Numbered from the stretch's first letter, positions 1 to 9,069 are shown. The stretch is 64,000 nt of DNA from Opitutales bacterium (GCA_020831525.1 JAFIGH010000009.1:1-64000), one strand, 5' to 3'. The notes: a model not told the origin generated them from the sequence alone. Made by a program: numbers and translations.

Positions 1-184
1 TTCTGCCGCGCGCGGCAAGCACCGCCGCGGACGTGCTCGACCAGATCGAGGCGCGCCACCGGCAGCGCGCCGCCTCCATCGAATCGGCCCGGCGAAGACG
101 GAGTCCGGCGCCGCGAAGACCGCGCAATCCGCGCCGCGCCCGCCGCAGGCGCCGGACAAGCCCTCCGGAAATTTAACAAAGTAG
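1..184 (+). other. Possible 3' end of an unidentified coding region
   Basis: Two plus-strand frames are open from the window edge, ending at 176 (frame 3) and 184 (frame 2). The first third reads best in frame 3 as a helix-like stretch (ADVLDQIEARHRQRAAS). The last third reads best in frame 2 as a Pro/Ala/Lys-rich tail ending PSGNLTK. This could be the end of a frameshifted gene or simply open GC-rich sequence. No family is recognised. Confidence 0.2.
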
Positions 185-199
185 AAATAGTCAGCAGAC

Positions 200-343
200 A
201 TGGGGTGGGCCTACCATGCGGGTGATGACGGAAACTCCGTCTTGCTCTACCGGTTTCAACCGCCGGGTTGGCTCGACGTTTTTCATGCGGCTCCACAATG
301 GACCTACGACCACCCAGAAGGGCACTGGCAGTTGATCCGTTAG
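200..343 (+). CDS. Small Trp-rich protein or detached C-terminal fragment
   Basis: A 47-codon ATG-TAG frame encodes a peptide starting MGWAYHAGDDGNSVLLYRFQ, with a GWLDVF motif and an aromatic-rich end (QWTYDHPEGHWQLIR). The alternation of Gly-Trp and aromatic residues resembles the C-terminal tail of the exported protein at 2350-3192. It may therefore be the severed tail of a larger secreted protein. There is no clear ribosome binding site, and the surroundings are gene relics. Function unknown. Confidence 0.35.
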   Translation: MGWAYHAGDDGNSVLLYRFQPPGWLDVFHAAPQWTYDHPEGHWQLIR

Positions 344-347
344 CCCC

Positions 348-505
348 GTGGAACAGCGCTTTGAGCGTGATGTCCTCGAAGACATGCCGGAAACCTCCCC
401 GGGGGCAAAGCAAGAGGAAATCCTTAAGGACTACCCTTTCCTAGAGCCTGATGACATTGTTCCGGCATTGACCTGTTCCGCTCGGCAATCCGATTATCTG
501 GTTAT
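348..505 (+). pseudogene. DUF433 antitoxin relic
   Basis: The frame opened at GTG 348 contains EEILKDYPFLEPDDI followed by a short Ala/Leu stretch and ARQSDYL. This is the C-terminal signature of DUF433 antitoxin-like DNA-binding proteins, where a helix 'EEIL.DYP.L...DI' precedes the end. The N-terminal half is missing, and the frame runs on into unrelated sequence instead of stopping. The next 130 bp hold a DUF5615 fragment, the usual toxin partner, which supports reading this as a decayed toxin-antitoxin pair. Confidence 0.6.
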
Positions 506-517
506 CGTCGGCGCGGC

Positions 518-646
518 ATCAAGTTTTTCGTCGACGTGCAACTTCCGGGGACGCTCGCCCGGTGGCTTCGAGAGCGCGGGTGGGACGCGGTTCATGCGCT
601 TGAGCAGGCCTTTGGCGAAGGCCAGCAAGTAGTCGAGAGACGGTAG
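518..646 (+). pseudogene. DUF5615 PIN-like toxin relic (N-terminal part)
   Basis: In one frame the sequence reads IKFFVDVQLPGTLARWLRER followed by GWDAVHALEQAFGEGQQ and a stop at 644-646. This matches the N-terminus of DUF5615 (Mut7-C-like PIN-fold) toxins: 'KFFVD.QLP..LA.WL...G.DAVH'. Only about 42 residues remain of a normal ~110-120, and the first codon is ATC with no good start nearby. Together with the DUF433 relic just upstream it marks an inactivated toxin-antitoxin locus. Confidence 0.65.
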
Positions 647-695
647 CCATCCGAAGCGCAGCTCGGAGTCAGCGGGTCGTCCGGCCCCCTTTCGG

Positions 696-936
696 TCAGC
701 GAAAGCGTTTGTTGGCAGAGGCTTTACCGGATGCGGTTTTCAAATACTTCTCGAGGGCATGGGCGGTCTCTTTGCCGCGCACGGCATGGTAGTTGAGAAT
801 TCGCCATGGCCGGAGGGGACGGGTGGCAATGCAATTGCCCGCGTTGTGGGCGGCCAGACGTGCGCGGAGGTCTTCCGTGAACCCGACATAGGTTGCGGCC
901 GGGCTTTTGTTCACTTTCGAGAATGTAGACGTAGAA
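696..936 (-). pseudogene. GIY-YIG endonuclease, frameshifted, abutting tRNA-Ser
   Basis: Minus-strand coding starts with FYVYILES in one frame immediately after the CCA of the tRNA. It then continues in a second frame with ATYVGFTEDLRARLAAHNAG, RPWRILNYHA and EKYLKTASGKA to a TGA at 696. These are the ordered motifs of short GIY-YIG nucleases (YVYIL..., YVG.T.DL..R...HN.G, PW.L.Y, E..LK..SG). A single-base indel near 915-920 separates the halves. No ATG precedes FYVYILES, so translation would need either a non-standard start at the tRNA end or entry through the tRNA sequence. It could be a pseudogene, or a sequencing error in an intact gene. Confidence 0.7.
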
Positions 937-1026
937 TGGCGGAGAGGGAGGGATTCGAACCCCCGGAACCGTTGCCGGCTCACCTGATTTCGAGTCAGGC
1001 ACAATCGTCCACTCTGTCACCTCTCC
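937..1026 (-). tRNA. tRNA-Ser (anticodon CGA)
   Basis: On the minus strand the 90-nt sequence begins GGAGAGG and ends CCTCTCC-G-CCA, so the 7-bp acceptor stem closes perfectly, the discriminator is G and CCA is encoded. The anticodon arm CTGACTCGAAATCAG places CGA in the loop. A long variable arm (GAGCCGGCAACGGTTC) fits the serine class, and the T loop GGTTCGAATCC is canonical. It reads UCG codons. Confidence 0.95.
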
Positions 1027-1129
1027 GCGGAAAAACGGGAGACTCTGTGGAGGCTGTAGCGTTTGGCAACCCGAAACGGGGGCGCTCTTTGCGGTTGCCC
1101 TTTCGGCGGGTTTGGCGAGATTGGAGGGC

Positions 1130-2227
1130 ATGTCCAAAAGTAAAGAGCGATTTGTTGTGATCATGGCCGGGGGGCGCGGGGAGCGCTTCTGGCCGCAGAG
1201 TCGGCTGGCGCGGCCGAAGCACCTGCTGCCCATCGTGGGCGCCAAGCCGATGCTGACGCAGACGATCGATCGTCTGGGGGATCTGGTGCCGCCGGATAAC
1301 GTGTTTATCATCACGAACGTGGAGCAGCGCGACGCGGTGATCGACTGCTGTCCCTCGGTGCCGCCGGAGAATGTGGTGGCCGAGCCGGTGGGGCGCGACA
1401 CGGCGGCGGCGGTGGGACTGGCCGCCATCCTTGTCGCGGACAAGAACGCGGAGGCGGCTTTCGCGATGCTGCCGGCGGACCATGTGATCCACGACCACGA
1501 GGCCTTTCAGCGCGACTTGGATGCGGCGTTCGCCGCCGCCGAGGGGTCGGAAGCGCTCGTGACTGTAGGCATCCAGCCGACCTATCCGGCGACCGGCTAC
1601 GGTTACATCCGCCGGGGAGACGAGGCGGACCGCGCGGGCGGCAAGCCGGTCTACACGGTGGACGCCTTCAAGGAGAAGCCGGACGAGGCGACGGCCCGCG
1701 AATACGTGGAGGCGGGCGGCTACTACTGGAACGCGGGAATGTTTTTCTGGCGCGTGCCGGTGATTTCGGATTGTTTCGCGCGCTTTACCCCGGACCTGTG
1801 GAAGGCGCTCCAAGCCGTTGCCGACGGGCTCCGTGCGGGCGAAGACCTCGGGCTTCTGCTCGATAAGCACTACCCGGGCCTTGAGAAGATCTCCGTCGAC
1901 TACGCCATCATGGAGAAGGCGGAGGCGGTGCGGGTGCTGGAGTCGTCCTTCGACTGGGACGATGTCGGCGAGTGGCCGGCGGTGGCCCGCCACAGCGACC
2001 TCGACGACGACGGCAACGCGGTGAAAGGCGGGGCAATGGTGCACAAGGGCTCGGGCAACATCGTCATCGGCAGCGGCAAACGCCTCCTCGCTGTGCTCGG
2101 GACGGAGGACCTCATCGTCATCGAGACGGACGACGCGACCCTCGTCTGCCCCAAGGACAAGGCGCAGGAGATCAAGGCACTGGTCAAGCGGGTGGGTGAA
2201 CACCCGGACTGGAAGGGGCTTGTTTGA
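1130..2227 (+). CDS. manC: Mannose-1-phosphate guanylyltransferase
   Basis: Makes GDP-mannose from mannose-1-phosphate and GTP, feeding cell-surface polysaccharide synthesis in the cytoplasm. The N-terminal nucleotidyltransferase signature MAGGRGERFWPQSR and the following RPKHLLPIVG are the pyrophosphorylase loop and conserved Pro-Lys segment. Further support comes from AMLPADHVI, GYIRRGD, AFKEKPD, YYWNAGMFFW, SVDYAIMEKA and FDWDDVGEW. At 365 aa it is the short monofunctional type, without the C-terminal isomerase domain of bifunctional ManC/AlgA. ATG 1130 is preferred over TTG 1112 because GGAGG sits just before it and homologues begin close to the glycine-rich loop. It stands alone, downstream of and divergent from the tRNA. 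Confidence 0.93.
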   Translation: MSKSKERFVVIMAGGRGERFWPQSRLARPKHLLPIVGAKPMLTQTIDRLGDLVPPDNVFIITNVEQRDAVIDCCPSVPPENVVAEPVGRDTAAAVGLAAILVADKNAEAAFAMLPADHVIHDHEAFQRDLDAAFAAAEGSEALVTVGIQPTYPATGYGYIRRGDEADRAGGKPVYTVDAFKEKPDEATAREYVEAGGYYWNAGMFFWRVPVISDCFARFTPDLWKALQAVADGLRAGEDLGLLLDKHYPGLEKISVDYAIMEKAEAVRVLESSFDWDDVGEWPAVARHSDLDDDGNAVKGGAMVHKGSGNIVIGSGKRLLAVLGTEDLIVIETDDATLVCPKDKAQEIKALVKRVGEHPDWKGLV

Positions 2228-2349
2228 CGGGATTGTGACCGAATCCGGTGTCCTGGGCGCAGCCTGCGATAGTGGTGCCCGCATAGGCCGGGCAGGGGCC
2301 TATACGCCTGCCGCGGTCCGGTCTGAGCGGCGCAGATGCTGAGCGGTGC

Positions 2350-3192
2350 CTACCACTCGGGGAACCACCCTTCTTCCGCCCAACGGTAGTGAAGCCCCGT
2401 CTTCGTTGATAGGTGGAACCATCCGTGGGTGCTGTGAAAGAGCGAAAAACCGGAATCGGTGATGACGCCTGGGGCATGGATCTCGCCGACGTGGACCCAC
2501 CCGGCGCGGCGGGGAACAAAATGGCCGTGCCATCCATCCCCGAGTTGCCGTAGCAGGCCGAGCCTGGAAACATGAAACCAACCCTCGGTGCCGTATCCAT
2601 GGACCTCTCCGAACTCCGGGTGCCAGTGTTCGCCCTCGCCGGGGCCGAGCGGTTGGTAGTGCCTTTGTAATGTAGCCACCCGCTCGTCGAGTTGACCGTG
2701 CGCGAATTGAAGCTTCTCCGCCGCAAGGTAGTAACCTAATGCCCGCGCCCTGTCGTTCGCCATGTAGTCGTAGTATCGTCCTGTTTGCAACAGCAACAGG
2801 TAGCGGAGCTCCGGCGGGTCGTCCCGTGTTGCTATTTCCAGTTCCTCGATGCGTCGGCGGAAGGGCAGGGACACTTCAACCAAACGCTCGAAACGCCGGG
2901 CCTGCGCAAGGTGGTTCGTCACCGTGAAAATGATCCGCGCTTCAAGGACGGGATCGCCGTCCGCCTCCGCCCGCAGCAACGCGTAGGCGAGGCAGTCGTC
3001 GCCTTCGCGGAAGGCCGCCAAAAGCTCGGGGGAAGGAATCTGGGCGCTCCGCACAGGCGGTGCCTCCTGCTCCCTCGACAACGACTCGGCAACATCGGTC
3101 GGCGCGGCGGGATCGGGTGCCACCGTGTCCGCGCGAACGACGGACGCGGTGAGAAAAAGGGGCAGCAGAAGGCAAAGCAGTCGGCGTGTCAT
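2350..3192 (-). CDS. Exported protein with aromatic (Gly-Trp) repeat tail
   Basis: The protein starts MTRRLLCLLLPLFLTASVVRA, a typical signal peptide with a short basic n-region and a cleavage site after VRA. The middle (about residues 40-170) is charged and helical with no recognised domain. The last ~85 residues contain repeated aromatic units: GWFHVSRLG, GWVHVGEIH, GWFHLSTKTG and a final EEGWFPEW. Such tails recur on secreted proteins of Opitutia-like bacteria (recalled family knowledge), but their role is unknown. GAAGG lies directly against the chosen ATG. Upstream ATGs at 3234 and 3249 are possible but would place an unlikely Cys/Arg-rich stretch before the signal peptide. Confidence 0.7.
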   Translation of the reverse strand: MTRRLLCLLLPLFLTASVVRADTVAPDPAAPTDVAESLSREQEAPPVRSAQIPSPELLAAFREGDDCLAYALLRAEADGDPVLEARIIFTVTNHLAQARRFERLVEVSLPFRRRIEELEIATRDDPPELRYLLLLQTGRYYDYMANDRARALGYYLAAEKLQFAHGQLDERVATLQRHYQPLGPGEGEHWHPEFGEVHGYGTEGWFHVSRLGLLRQLGDGWHGHFVPRRAGWVHVGEIHAPGVITDSGFSLFHSTHGWFHLSTKTGLHYRWAEEGWFPEW

Positions 3193-3523
3193 CCTTCGGC
3201 GGCACGGACAGAACGCGTTCTGGATACGGTCCATAGGTGCAGCTTTCATGGAGGTGATGGACCGGTAACCGGGCAGGAGTGTCAACCACTTCAGAAAAAA
3301 ACCATTAACAATCGTTACGTCATTGACTGGCCCGCCGTCTGCCCCGCCGCGCGGCGGCGTTCAGGGCTTAATGGCGGCGTTTTCACGAAATAGAGTGGTG
3401 TGCCGGTGCCTCTCACGGGCAACAAAGCACGGAAAATCCGCGGAAGGGTGCATCCGGAGGCGGTTTTCCGGCGTATAGTAAATGTTTTCACTCCAGCCCC
3501 GTAACCTTAACCGATATTATGCT

Positions 3524-4030
3524 ATGAAATGGAAATACCTCACAGCCGCATTGGCCTTCGTCCCGGCGCTTGCCGCCGCCGCTTCGCTTGAAGTTTCCTT
3601 TGTCGATCCCAAGTCGTTCCGCGACTTTTCGGTGAACGGCATGAGTGAGGAGCGCACGCAGCCGGTTTTTGAGCGCGAACTCGCGCGCAACCTTGCACCG
3701 CGCCTTGAGTCGCTCCTCGGCGACCGCACGCTTGTGATCGAGTTCACGGATATCGATATGGCGGGCGACATCCAGCCGTGGCGCAACCGCCACAATCAGG
3801 ATATCCGCTACGTCGAGCATATCTATCCGCCCCGCCTTGAGTTCAACTACACGGTGAAAGTCGCCGAGGGCGAAGTGATCCTCGAAGGAAGTGAAAATCT
3901 GCGCGACATGTCGTTCATGTACCGTGTGCGCTCTCCGCGCATGTCCGATACCTTCTTCTACGAGACGGAACTCCTGCGCGACTGGGTGCGCCGCGACCTC
4001 ATGCGCAAGCTCGAGGAAGTGGGGGAATAA
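3524..4030 (+). CDS. DUF3016-family exported protein
   Basis: A 168-aa protein beginning MKWKYLTAALAFVPALAAAA, a clear signal peptide with an AAA/S cleavage region. The mature part has the DUF3016 layout: VSFVDPKSFRDF, an acidic TDIDMAGDIQPW segment, YPPRLEFNYTV, and a C-terminal ELLRDWVRRDL helix. The family is periplasmic or surface-associated and has no defined biochemical role. ATG 3524 is chosen over 3482 because the signal peptide begins there. A strong intrinsic terminator follows 37 bp after the stop, so it is probably a single-gene unit. Confidence 0.8.
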   Translation: MKWKYLTAALAFVPALAAAASLEVSFVDPKSFRDFSVNGMSEERTQPVFERELARNLAPRLESLLGDRTLVIEFTDIDMAGDIQPWRNRHNQDIRYVEHIYPPRLEFNYTVKVAEGEVILEGSENLRDMSFMYRVRSPRMSDTFFYETELLRDWVRRDLMRKLEEVGE

Positions 4031-4066
4031 ACCTAATCTCCGCAGCGCAGTCGAATTTTGCACACC

Positions 4067-4099
4067 GGCCTCCGCTTTTACCGCGGGGGCCGTTTTTTT
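4067..4099 (+). terminator. Rho-independent terminator after the DUF3016 gene
   Basis: The stem GGCCTCCGC (4067-4075) pairs with GCGGGGGCC (4083-4091) with one G-T wobble around a 7-nt loop. It is followed by G and seven T residues (4093-4099). Confidence 0.85.
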
Positions 4100-4139
4100 G
4101 GGGCCGCGTGCGGCGCGTCGACCGCGCCTGCCGCCCGGC

Positions 4140-4919
4140 TCAGGAAAATCCGCGCGTTGAGGCTTCGGCGGCGGCGACAACGGTGTCGATGAGGGGGTCT
4201 TGGCCGAGGGCGCCGGATTTGAGGTCTTCGAGGGACTGGCCGTGATTGCGTCCGGAGCGGAAGAGAAGTTTGAAGACGCGGGAGGCGAGTTGGATGCGCT
4301 CGGGCGGAAATCCGCGGCGCTGCATGCCGATTTTGTTGATGGTGCGGTGGACGGCGGGGTGGCCGTCCGCGGTCATATAGGGGAGAACGTCCTGCACCAC
4401 TTTGGCGCAGCCCGCGAGCATGGCGCTTTCGCCGACGCGGCAGAACTGGTGCACGGCGGTGAGCCCGCCGATGACGGCGTAGTCGCCGACGGCGACATGG
4501 CCGCCGAGGGTGGCGTTGTTGGAGAAGACGCAGTGGTTGCCCACGGTGCTCTCGTGCCCGATATGGGCGTAGGAGCAGAAGAGGTTGTCGTCGCCGATGC
4601 GGGTGGCGCTGTCGGCGAAGGTGGAGGGGTGGACCGTGCAGAATTCACGGAAAATGTTGCGGTCGCCGATGATGATCGGGGCCTCGTCGCCTGTCCATTT
4701 TTTGTCCTGCGTGCGCCCGCCGATGAAGGCGTAGGGGAAGACCTCGCAGTTGTCGCCGAGGGTGGTGTTGCCCTCCACGGTGGCGTGGTGGTGGATGCGG
4801 CAGCCCGCGCCGGTGACGACGCGCGGCCCGATGTAGGCGAAGGGTCCGATCTCCGTGCCGGGGCCGATGCGCGCGCCGGGCTCAATGTGGGCGGAGGGAT
4901 GGATGCGGGCGGCTTCCAT
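4140..4919 (-). CDS. lpxA: Acyl-ACP--UDP-N-acetylglucosamine O-acyltransferase
   Basis: First step of lipid A synthesis: transfers a 3-hydroxyacyl chain from ACP to O-3 of UDP-GlcNAc. The 259-aa protein opens with hexapeptide repeats of the left-handed beta helix (IHPSAHIEPGARIGPGTEIG). It keeps the conserved FREFCTVHPST and NNATLGGHVAVGDYAVIGG strands and the loop GLTAVHQFCRVG; the catalytic histidine should be in the CSYAHIGHE region. The C-terminal helical part has NKIGMQRRGFP. The start MEAARIHP lies 5 nt after the lpxC-fabZ stop, indicating translational coupling. Longer upstream frames overlap fabZ and are unlikely. Confidence 0.95.
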   Translation of the reverse strand: MEAARIHPSAHIEPGARIGPGTEIGPFAYIGPRVVTGAGCRIHHHATVEGNTTLGDNCEVFPYAFIGGRTQDKKWTGDEAPIIIGDRNIFREFCTVHPSTFADSATRIGDDNLFCSYAHIGHESTVGNHCVFSNNATLGGHVAVGDYAVIGGLTAVHQFCRVGESAMLAGCAKVVQDVLPYMTADGHPAVHRTINKIGMQRRGFPPERIQLASRVFKLLFRSGRNHGQSLEDLKSGALGQDPLIDTVVAAAEASTRGFS

Positions 4920-4924
4920 GGCGC

Positions 4925-6283
4925 TCAAAGGCCTTCCTCGGGGATGTCCATGATCGTGAACATGAGTTCGCCGGAGCAGGCGAGCTGCCCCTCGACCGTG
5001 CACACGCCCTCGCACACGGCGATGCGCTTGCCGCGGACTTTGGTAAGTTTGACGTGGATATCGAGGCGGTCGCCGGGGACGACGGCACGGCGGAATTTGA
5101 CGCGGTCGGCGCTCATGAAGAGGGCGACTTTGCCCTCGGCGTCGACTTGCCGGAGCATGAGGATGCCGGCGGCTTGCGCGATGGACTCTATCTGGAGCAC
5201 GCCGGGCATGACGGGATTGCCCGGGTAGTGGCCGACGAAAAAGGGTTCGTTGATCGTGACGTTCTTGATAGCGAACAGCTCGGTGTCGCTGACGATCTTC
5301 GTCACGCGGTCGATCATGACGAAGGGGTAGGCGTGCGGCAGCATGTCAAGGATGCGCCGGATCATGACCTCGGTCTCGTCGGGGCCGATGATGCGCGGGC
5401 CCTTGCGGCGGCGGTCGCGCCGGATGGGCTCGAGGGCTTTGGGCTCGGGCTTGGCGCGCATGCGCCCGTAGATGGCTTTGCACAGGTCGGCGTTGAGCTT
5501 GTGCCCCGTGCGCACGGCGACGATGTGCGCCTTGAGGCGGGTGCCGAGGAGGGCGAGGTCGCCGACGATATCGAGGATCTTGTGCCGCACGAACTCGTCT
5601 TCGAAGCGCAGAGGCTCCTTGGAGAGGATTTGGTTGCCCTTGATGACGATGGCGGAGTCAAGGCTGCCGCCCTGGATCTTGCCCATCTTGAGGAGGGGCT
5701 CGATGTCCTCGTAGACGGTGAAGGTGCGCGCCGCCGCGATCTCCGCGATGTAGGTCTCGGGATCGATGTCGAGGGAGAGGTGCTGCGTGTGGATGCCGCG
5801 GTCGTCCGCGCTTGTGCAGGTGACCTTGAAGCCGTCGTAGGGCAGGGCGATGACGGAGCGGTTGCCGTCGGTGACGGAAATGGGGTCCTGGAGGACAAAG
5901 ACTTCGCGCTCGGTCTCCTGCTCGACGGGCTCGGCGCGCTGGATGAGGTTGACAAAGTGCTTCGCGGAGCCGTCGAGGATGGGGGGCTCGGAAGCGTTCA
6001 GCTCCACGACGACGTTGTCGACCCCGCAGCCGACGAGGGCGCTGAGGACGTGCTCGATGGTGTGGAGCTTGGTGTGCCCGGCGGTGATGTCGGTGCTGCG
6101 CACGAGCTGATCGTTGACCAGTTCTATGGCGGGCTTGACCTCGGGTTTGCCGTAGAGGTCGACCCGCCGGAAGACGATGCCGTGGTTCTCCGGGGCCGGC
6201 TTGAGGGTGAGGGTGACCTCTTGGCCGGTGTGCAGGGCTTTGCCGTGGGTGCTGGCTTCGCGAAGGATCGTGCGTTGTTTCAT
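4925..6283 (-). CDS. lpxC-fabZ: Bifunctional UDP-3-O-acyl-GlcNAc deacetylase / 3-hydroxyacyl-ACP dehydratase
   Basis: A 452-aa fusion. Residues ~1-295 are LpxC, the zinc deacetylase that commits UDP-GlcNAc to lipid A. Visible are the zinc-site [10 protein letters not shown], the substrate loop [25 protein letters not shown] with the other metal ligands, and the general-acid RTGHKLN. Residues ~305-452 are FabZ, the hot-dog dehydratase of fatty acid elongation, with [13 protein letters not shown] and the active-site [16 protein letters not shown]. The same fusion is known in Bacteroidota and some related Gram-negative lineages. The order lpxC-fabZ, lpxA is the usual one. It is the first lipid A gene here and is followed 5 nt later by lpxA. 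Confidence 0.96.
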   Translation of the reverse strand: MKQRTILREASTHGKALHTGQEVTLTLKPAPENHGIVFRRVDLYGKPEVKPAIELVNDQLVRSTDITAGHTKLHTIEHVLSALVGCGVDNVVVELNASEPPILDGSAKHFVNLIQRAEPVEQETEREVFVLQDPISVTDGNRSVIALPYDGFKVTCTSADDRGIHTQHLSLDIDPETYIAEIAAARTFTVYEDIEPLLKMGKIQGGSLDSAIVIKGNQILSKEPLRFEDEFVRHKILDIVGDLALLGTRLKAHIVAVRTGHKLNADLCKAIYGRMRAKPEPKALEPIRRDRRRKGPRIIGPDETEVMIRRILDMLPHAYPFVMIDRVTKIVSDTELFAIKNVTINEPFFVGHYPGNPVMPGVLQIESIAQAAGILMLRQVDAEGKVALFMSADRVKFRRAVVPGDRLDIHVKLTKVRGKRIAVCEGVCTVEGQLACSGELMFTIMDIPEEGL

Positions 6284-6310
6284 CCGGTGTGGGGCGGTGG
6301 GCTCGCGCGC

Positions 6311-6832
6311 TCAGGCACCGGTGGCGTCGACCACGTAATCGCCCTCGAAGGTGCCGGTGCGCCGGTCGTCGGCGGTGTGGATGGCCACCCGCAGGCGGAT
6401 GCGCCCCTTGCCGTAGCGTTCGACGCCCTCAAGGAAGCGCGCCATGGCTGCGGGCGTGGGGCCTTCGCAGACGGCGCGGAAGGCCTCCGCCACGGGCTCG
6501 GCGAAGTGCTGGCGGCTGCGCTGGATGACGATGCTTCCGGCGATGTCGCGCGCCCGCAGGACGCAGTTGACGACGGTCCATCCGGCGAGGATGGCGAGGG
6601 CGGAGAGGCTGCCGCCGAAGGCGGTGGCGCGGTGGTTGCGGTTGGGTTCGAGAGGGGCTTCGAGGACGGTGGACCCGATGCCCGCCTCCCGCACGCGCAC
6701 GCCCATCGCGGCGGCGAGGGGGATGTGGGCGTGCAGGTAGGCTTCCATCGCTTCGGCGTTGCCGATGATGTTGGAGTCGTTGTCGTCTCCGGAGTTCTCG
6801 GCCGGTAGTGGGCTGGACGCGTCGTGCATCAT
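6311..6832 (-). CDS. YiiD C-terminal-type thioesterase
   Basis: A 173-aa protein whose core, from about residue 27, reads AMEAYLHAHIPLAAAMGVRV, LEAPLEPNRNHRATAFGGSL, ALAILAGWTVVN and IVIQRSRQHFAEPV. These are the motifs of the YiiD_C hot-dog thioesterase domain, predicted to hydrolyse acyl-CoA or acyl-ACP. No GNAT domain is attached, unlike E. coli YiiD. It lies between transketolase (18 bp upstream) and lpxC-fabZ (27 bp downstream) on the same strand, so co-transcription with lipid A and fatty acid genes is likely. The substrate is not known. Confidence 0.8.
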   Translation of the reverse strand: MMHDASSPLPAENSGDDNDSNIIGNAEAMEAYLHAHIPLAAAMGVRVREAGIGSTVLEAPLEPNRNHRATAFGGSLSALAILAGWTVVNCVLRARDIAGSIVIQRSRQHFAEPVAEAFRAVCEGPTPAAMARFLEGVERYGKGRIRLRVAIHTADDRRTGTFEGDYVVDATGA

Positions 6833-6850
6833 GAGGAGGGGAGGGCGTTC

Positions 6851-8836
6851 TCAGAGCGCTTTGGCGGCTTCGACAACGGCTTTGGTGTGGATGCCGAGGT
6901 GTTCAAGGACCTGTGCGCCGGGCGCGCTCAGACCGAAGCGGTCGATGCCGACGACAGCGCCGTCGAGCCCCGTGTACTTGTTCCAAAGGCCCGTGACACC
7001 CGCTTCCACGGCGACGCGCTTGCGGCACGCCTTGGGAAGGACGGATTCGCGGTAAGCGGCGTCCTGGCGTTCGAAGCGCTCAAAGGAGGGCATGGAGACG
7101 ACGCGCGCGCCGGCGCCGAGTTCCTTGGCGGCGGCAAGGGCGAGTTGCAGCTCGCTGCCGGTGGCGAGAAGGATGTAGTCGAGGTTGCCGCTCTCCTTCT
7201 TCGCGATGTAGCCACCCTTGAGAACGCCTGCGCGGCGGTCGGCGACGGGGATTTCCGGCAGATTCGGGACGTTCTGGCGGGTGAGGATGAGTGCCGTGGG
7301 GCCGTCCGCCCGCGAGACGGCGGCGGCGAAGGCGGCGGCAGTTTCCTCGGCGTCGGCGGGGCGGATGACATCGAGGCCGGGAATCGTGCGCAGGGCGCTG
7401 ACCGTCTCGACGGGCTGGTGGGTGGGGCCGTCCTCGCCGACGCCCACGGAGTCGTGGGTGAAGATTTGGAAGACGGGCAGCTTGGAGAGCGCGGCGAGGC
7501 GGAGGCTAGGCCGCATGTAGTCCGAGAAGGTGAGGAACGTCGCGCCCGAGGGGATGAAGAGCCCGTCGTAGCCGATGCCGTTGACGATGGCCCCCATGGC
7601 GTGCTCGCGGATACCGAAGCGGAAGTTGCGGCCGGCGCGGTCTTCGCGCGTGAAGTCGCCGCCCTTCTTCATGTAATTTTTTGTCGAGCCGAAGAGGTCG
7701 GCGCTGCCGGAGACGAGCGTGGGCACGGCATCGGCAAGGTGTTGGAGCACCTCTCCGCCCGTGGCGCGGGTCGCTCCCTTGGTGTCGGCGGCGAACTCGG
7801 GCACGGCGGTGAGGAGGTCTTCGGCGGCGGGGCGTCCGCTCTTCGCGGCGGTTTCCAGCTCGGCGGCTTTCTCCGGGTTGGCCTGCTTCCATGCCTCGAA
7901 GGTCTTGGTCCAGTCGGCGTGGGCCGCTTCGAGGCATTTGAGGTGCTCGGCGAAGTAGGCGCGCACCTCGTCGCTCACGAAAAAGGTCTCCTCCGGGAGG
8001 CCGAGGCCTTTGCGGGCAGTGTCGGCGAACTTTGCGCCGCCCTCGCCGTGGGCCTTCCACGTGCCTTCGACTTCGGGGATGCCGCGGCCCACGACGGTCT
8101 TGGCGATGATGAGCTTGGGTTTGCCGTTGTCGTTGGCGCGGGCGTCTTCGAGCGCCTTCAGGAAGGCCGCCATGTCGTGGCCGTCAACTTCCGTGACGTC
8201 GTAGCCGAGGGCGTCGTAGAGCTTGGGTACGTCTTCGCTCTGTGTCTCCTCGGCCTGCGCGTCGAGCGTGACCTTGTTGTCGTCGAAGACGAGGATGAGG
8301 TTGTCGAGGCCGAAGTGGCCCGCAAAGGCCGTCGCCTCGCGCGCGACGCCTTCCTGGAGACAGCCGTCGCCCGCGAGGCAGACGACATGGCTGTCGAAAA
8401 TGGTGTGTTCGGGGGTGTTGTAGCGCGCCTCCGCCATCTTCAGTGAGACGGCCATGCCCACGGCGTTGCCCACGCCCTGCCCGAGTGGGCCGGTGGTGGA
8501 TTCGACACCCGGGGTCTCACCGAACTCGGGGTGGCCGGGGGTGGCGGAGTGGAGCTGGCGGAAGTTCTTGATCTCGTCCATGGACAGGTCGAAGCCCGCC
8601 ATGTGCAGCCAGGCGTAGAGGAACATGCTGCCGTGGCCGGCCGAGAGGACAAACCGGTCGCGGTTGAGCCAGCGCGGGTGGTTCGGGCACACGCGCAGGG
8701 CGTGACCGTAGAGGACGGCGCCGATTTCGGCGCAGCCGAGCGGAAGGCCGAGGTGGCCGATGCCCGCCTTGTGAACGGCGTCAATGGCCAGACCGCGCGC
8801 TTGGGTGGCGGCTTGTGAGAGGATTTCCTTGTTCAT
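6851..8836 (-). CDS. tkt: Transketolase
   Basis: A 661-aa thiamine-diphosphate enzyme of the pentose phosphate pathway that moves two-carbon ketol units between sugar phosphates. Seen in order: [12 protein letters not shown] near residue 25 (usual form GHPG; here Leu replaces Pro), [26 protein letters not shown], the ThDP-binding GDGCLQEG, then [17 protein letters not shown] of the pyrimidine domain and the C-terminal [20 protein letters not shown] at 8836 is the start; the longer open frame upstream has no signal or homology-like sequence. A 233-bp divergent region separates it from the symporter gene. Confidence 0.95.
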   Translation of the reverse strand: MNKEILSQAATQARGLAIDAVHKAGIGHLGLPLGCAEIGAVLYGHALRVCPNHPRWLNRDRFVLSAGHGSMFLYAWLHMAGFDLSMDEIKNFRQLHSATPGHPEFGETPGVESTTGPLGQGVGNAVGMAVSLKMAEARYNTPEHTIFDSHVVCLAGDGCLQEGVAREATAFAGHFGLDNLILVFDDNKVTLDAQAEETQSEDVPKLYDALGYDVTEVDGHDMAAFLKALEDARANDNGKPKLIIAKTVVGRGIPEVEGTWKAHGEGGAKFADTARKGLGLPEETFFVSDEVRAYFAEHLKCLEAAHADWTKTFEAWKQANPEKAAELETAAKSGRPAAEDLLTAVPEFAADTKGATRATGGEVLQHLADAVPTLVSGSADLFGSTKNYMKKGGDFTREDRAGRNFRFGIREHAMGAIVNGIGYDGLFIPSGATFLTFSDYMRPSLRLAALSKLPVFQIFTHDSVGVGEDGPTHQPVETVSALRTIPGLDVIRPADAEETAAAFAAAVSRADGPTALILTRQNVPNLPEIPVADRRAGVLKGGYIAKKESGNLDYILLATGSELQLALAAAKELGAGARVVSMPSFERFERQDAAYRESVLPKACRKRVAVEAGVTGLWNKYTGLDGAVVGIDRFGLSAPGAQVLEHLGIHTKAVVEAAKAL

Positions 8837-9069
8837 ATTCGCTTGTCTTTGTGTTCGGGAACAAAACGCAACAGCGGCGGAGGTTCGGTCAAAGCCCCGC
8901 CCTTGACAACCCGAATCCTTTCCGTCCTTCCCGATTCGTAAACTACAAAATCCGCACTGGCGTGCTCCGGGTGTCGGTCCTACGCCGCCGAATGCCACGG
9001 ATTGACGAGCGGAATGCCCGCCGCCGCCGGGCTTGCCTCCCCGGCGGCGGGATGTGGTAGGCTGTGGCC

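Noticed and set aside
5054-6808. 584-codon plus-strand ORF opposite lpxC-fabZ and the thioesterase gene
   Set aside because: Composition is an Asp/Val/Gly-rich antisense shadow of GC-rich coding sequence; the minus strand carries unmistakable LpxC and FabZ motifs.
6824-8446. 540-codon plus-strand ORF opposite transketolase
   Set aside because: Low-complexity Val/Gly/Ala/Glu antisense shadow; the minus-strand gene is a clear transketolase.
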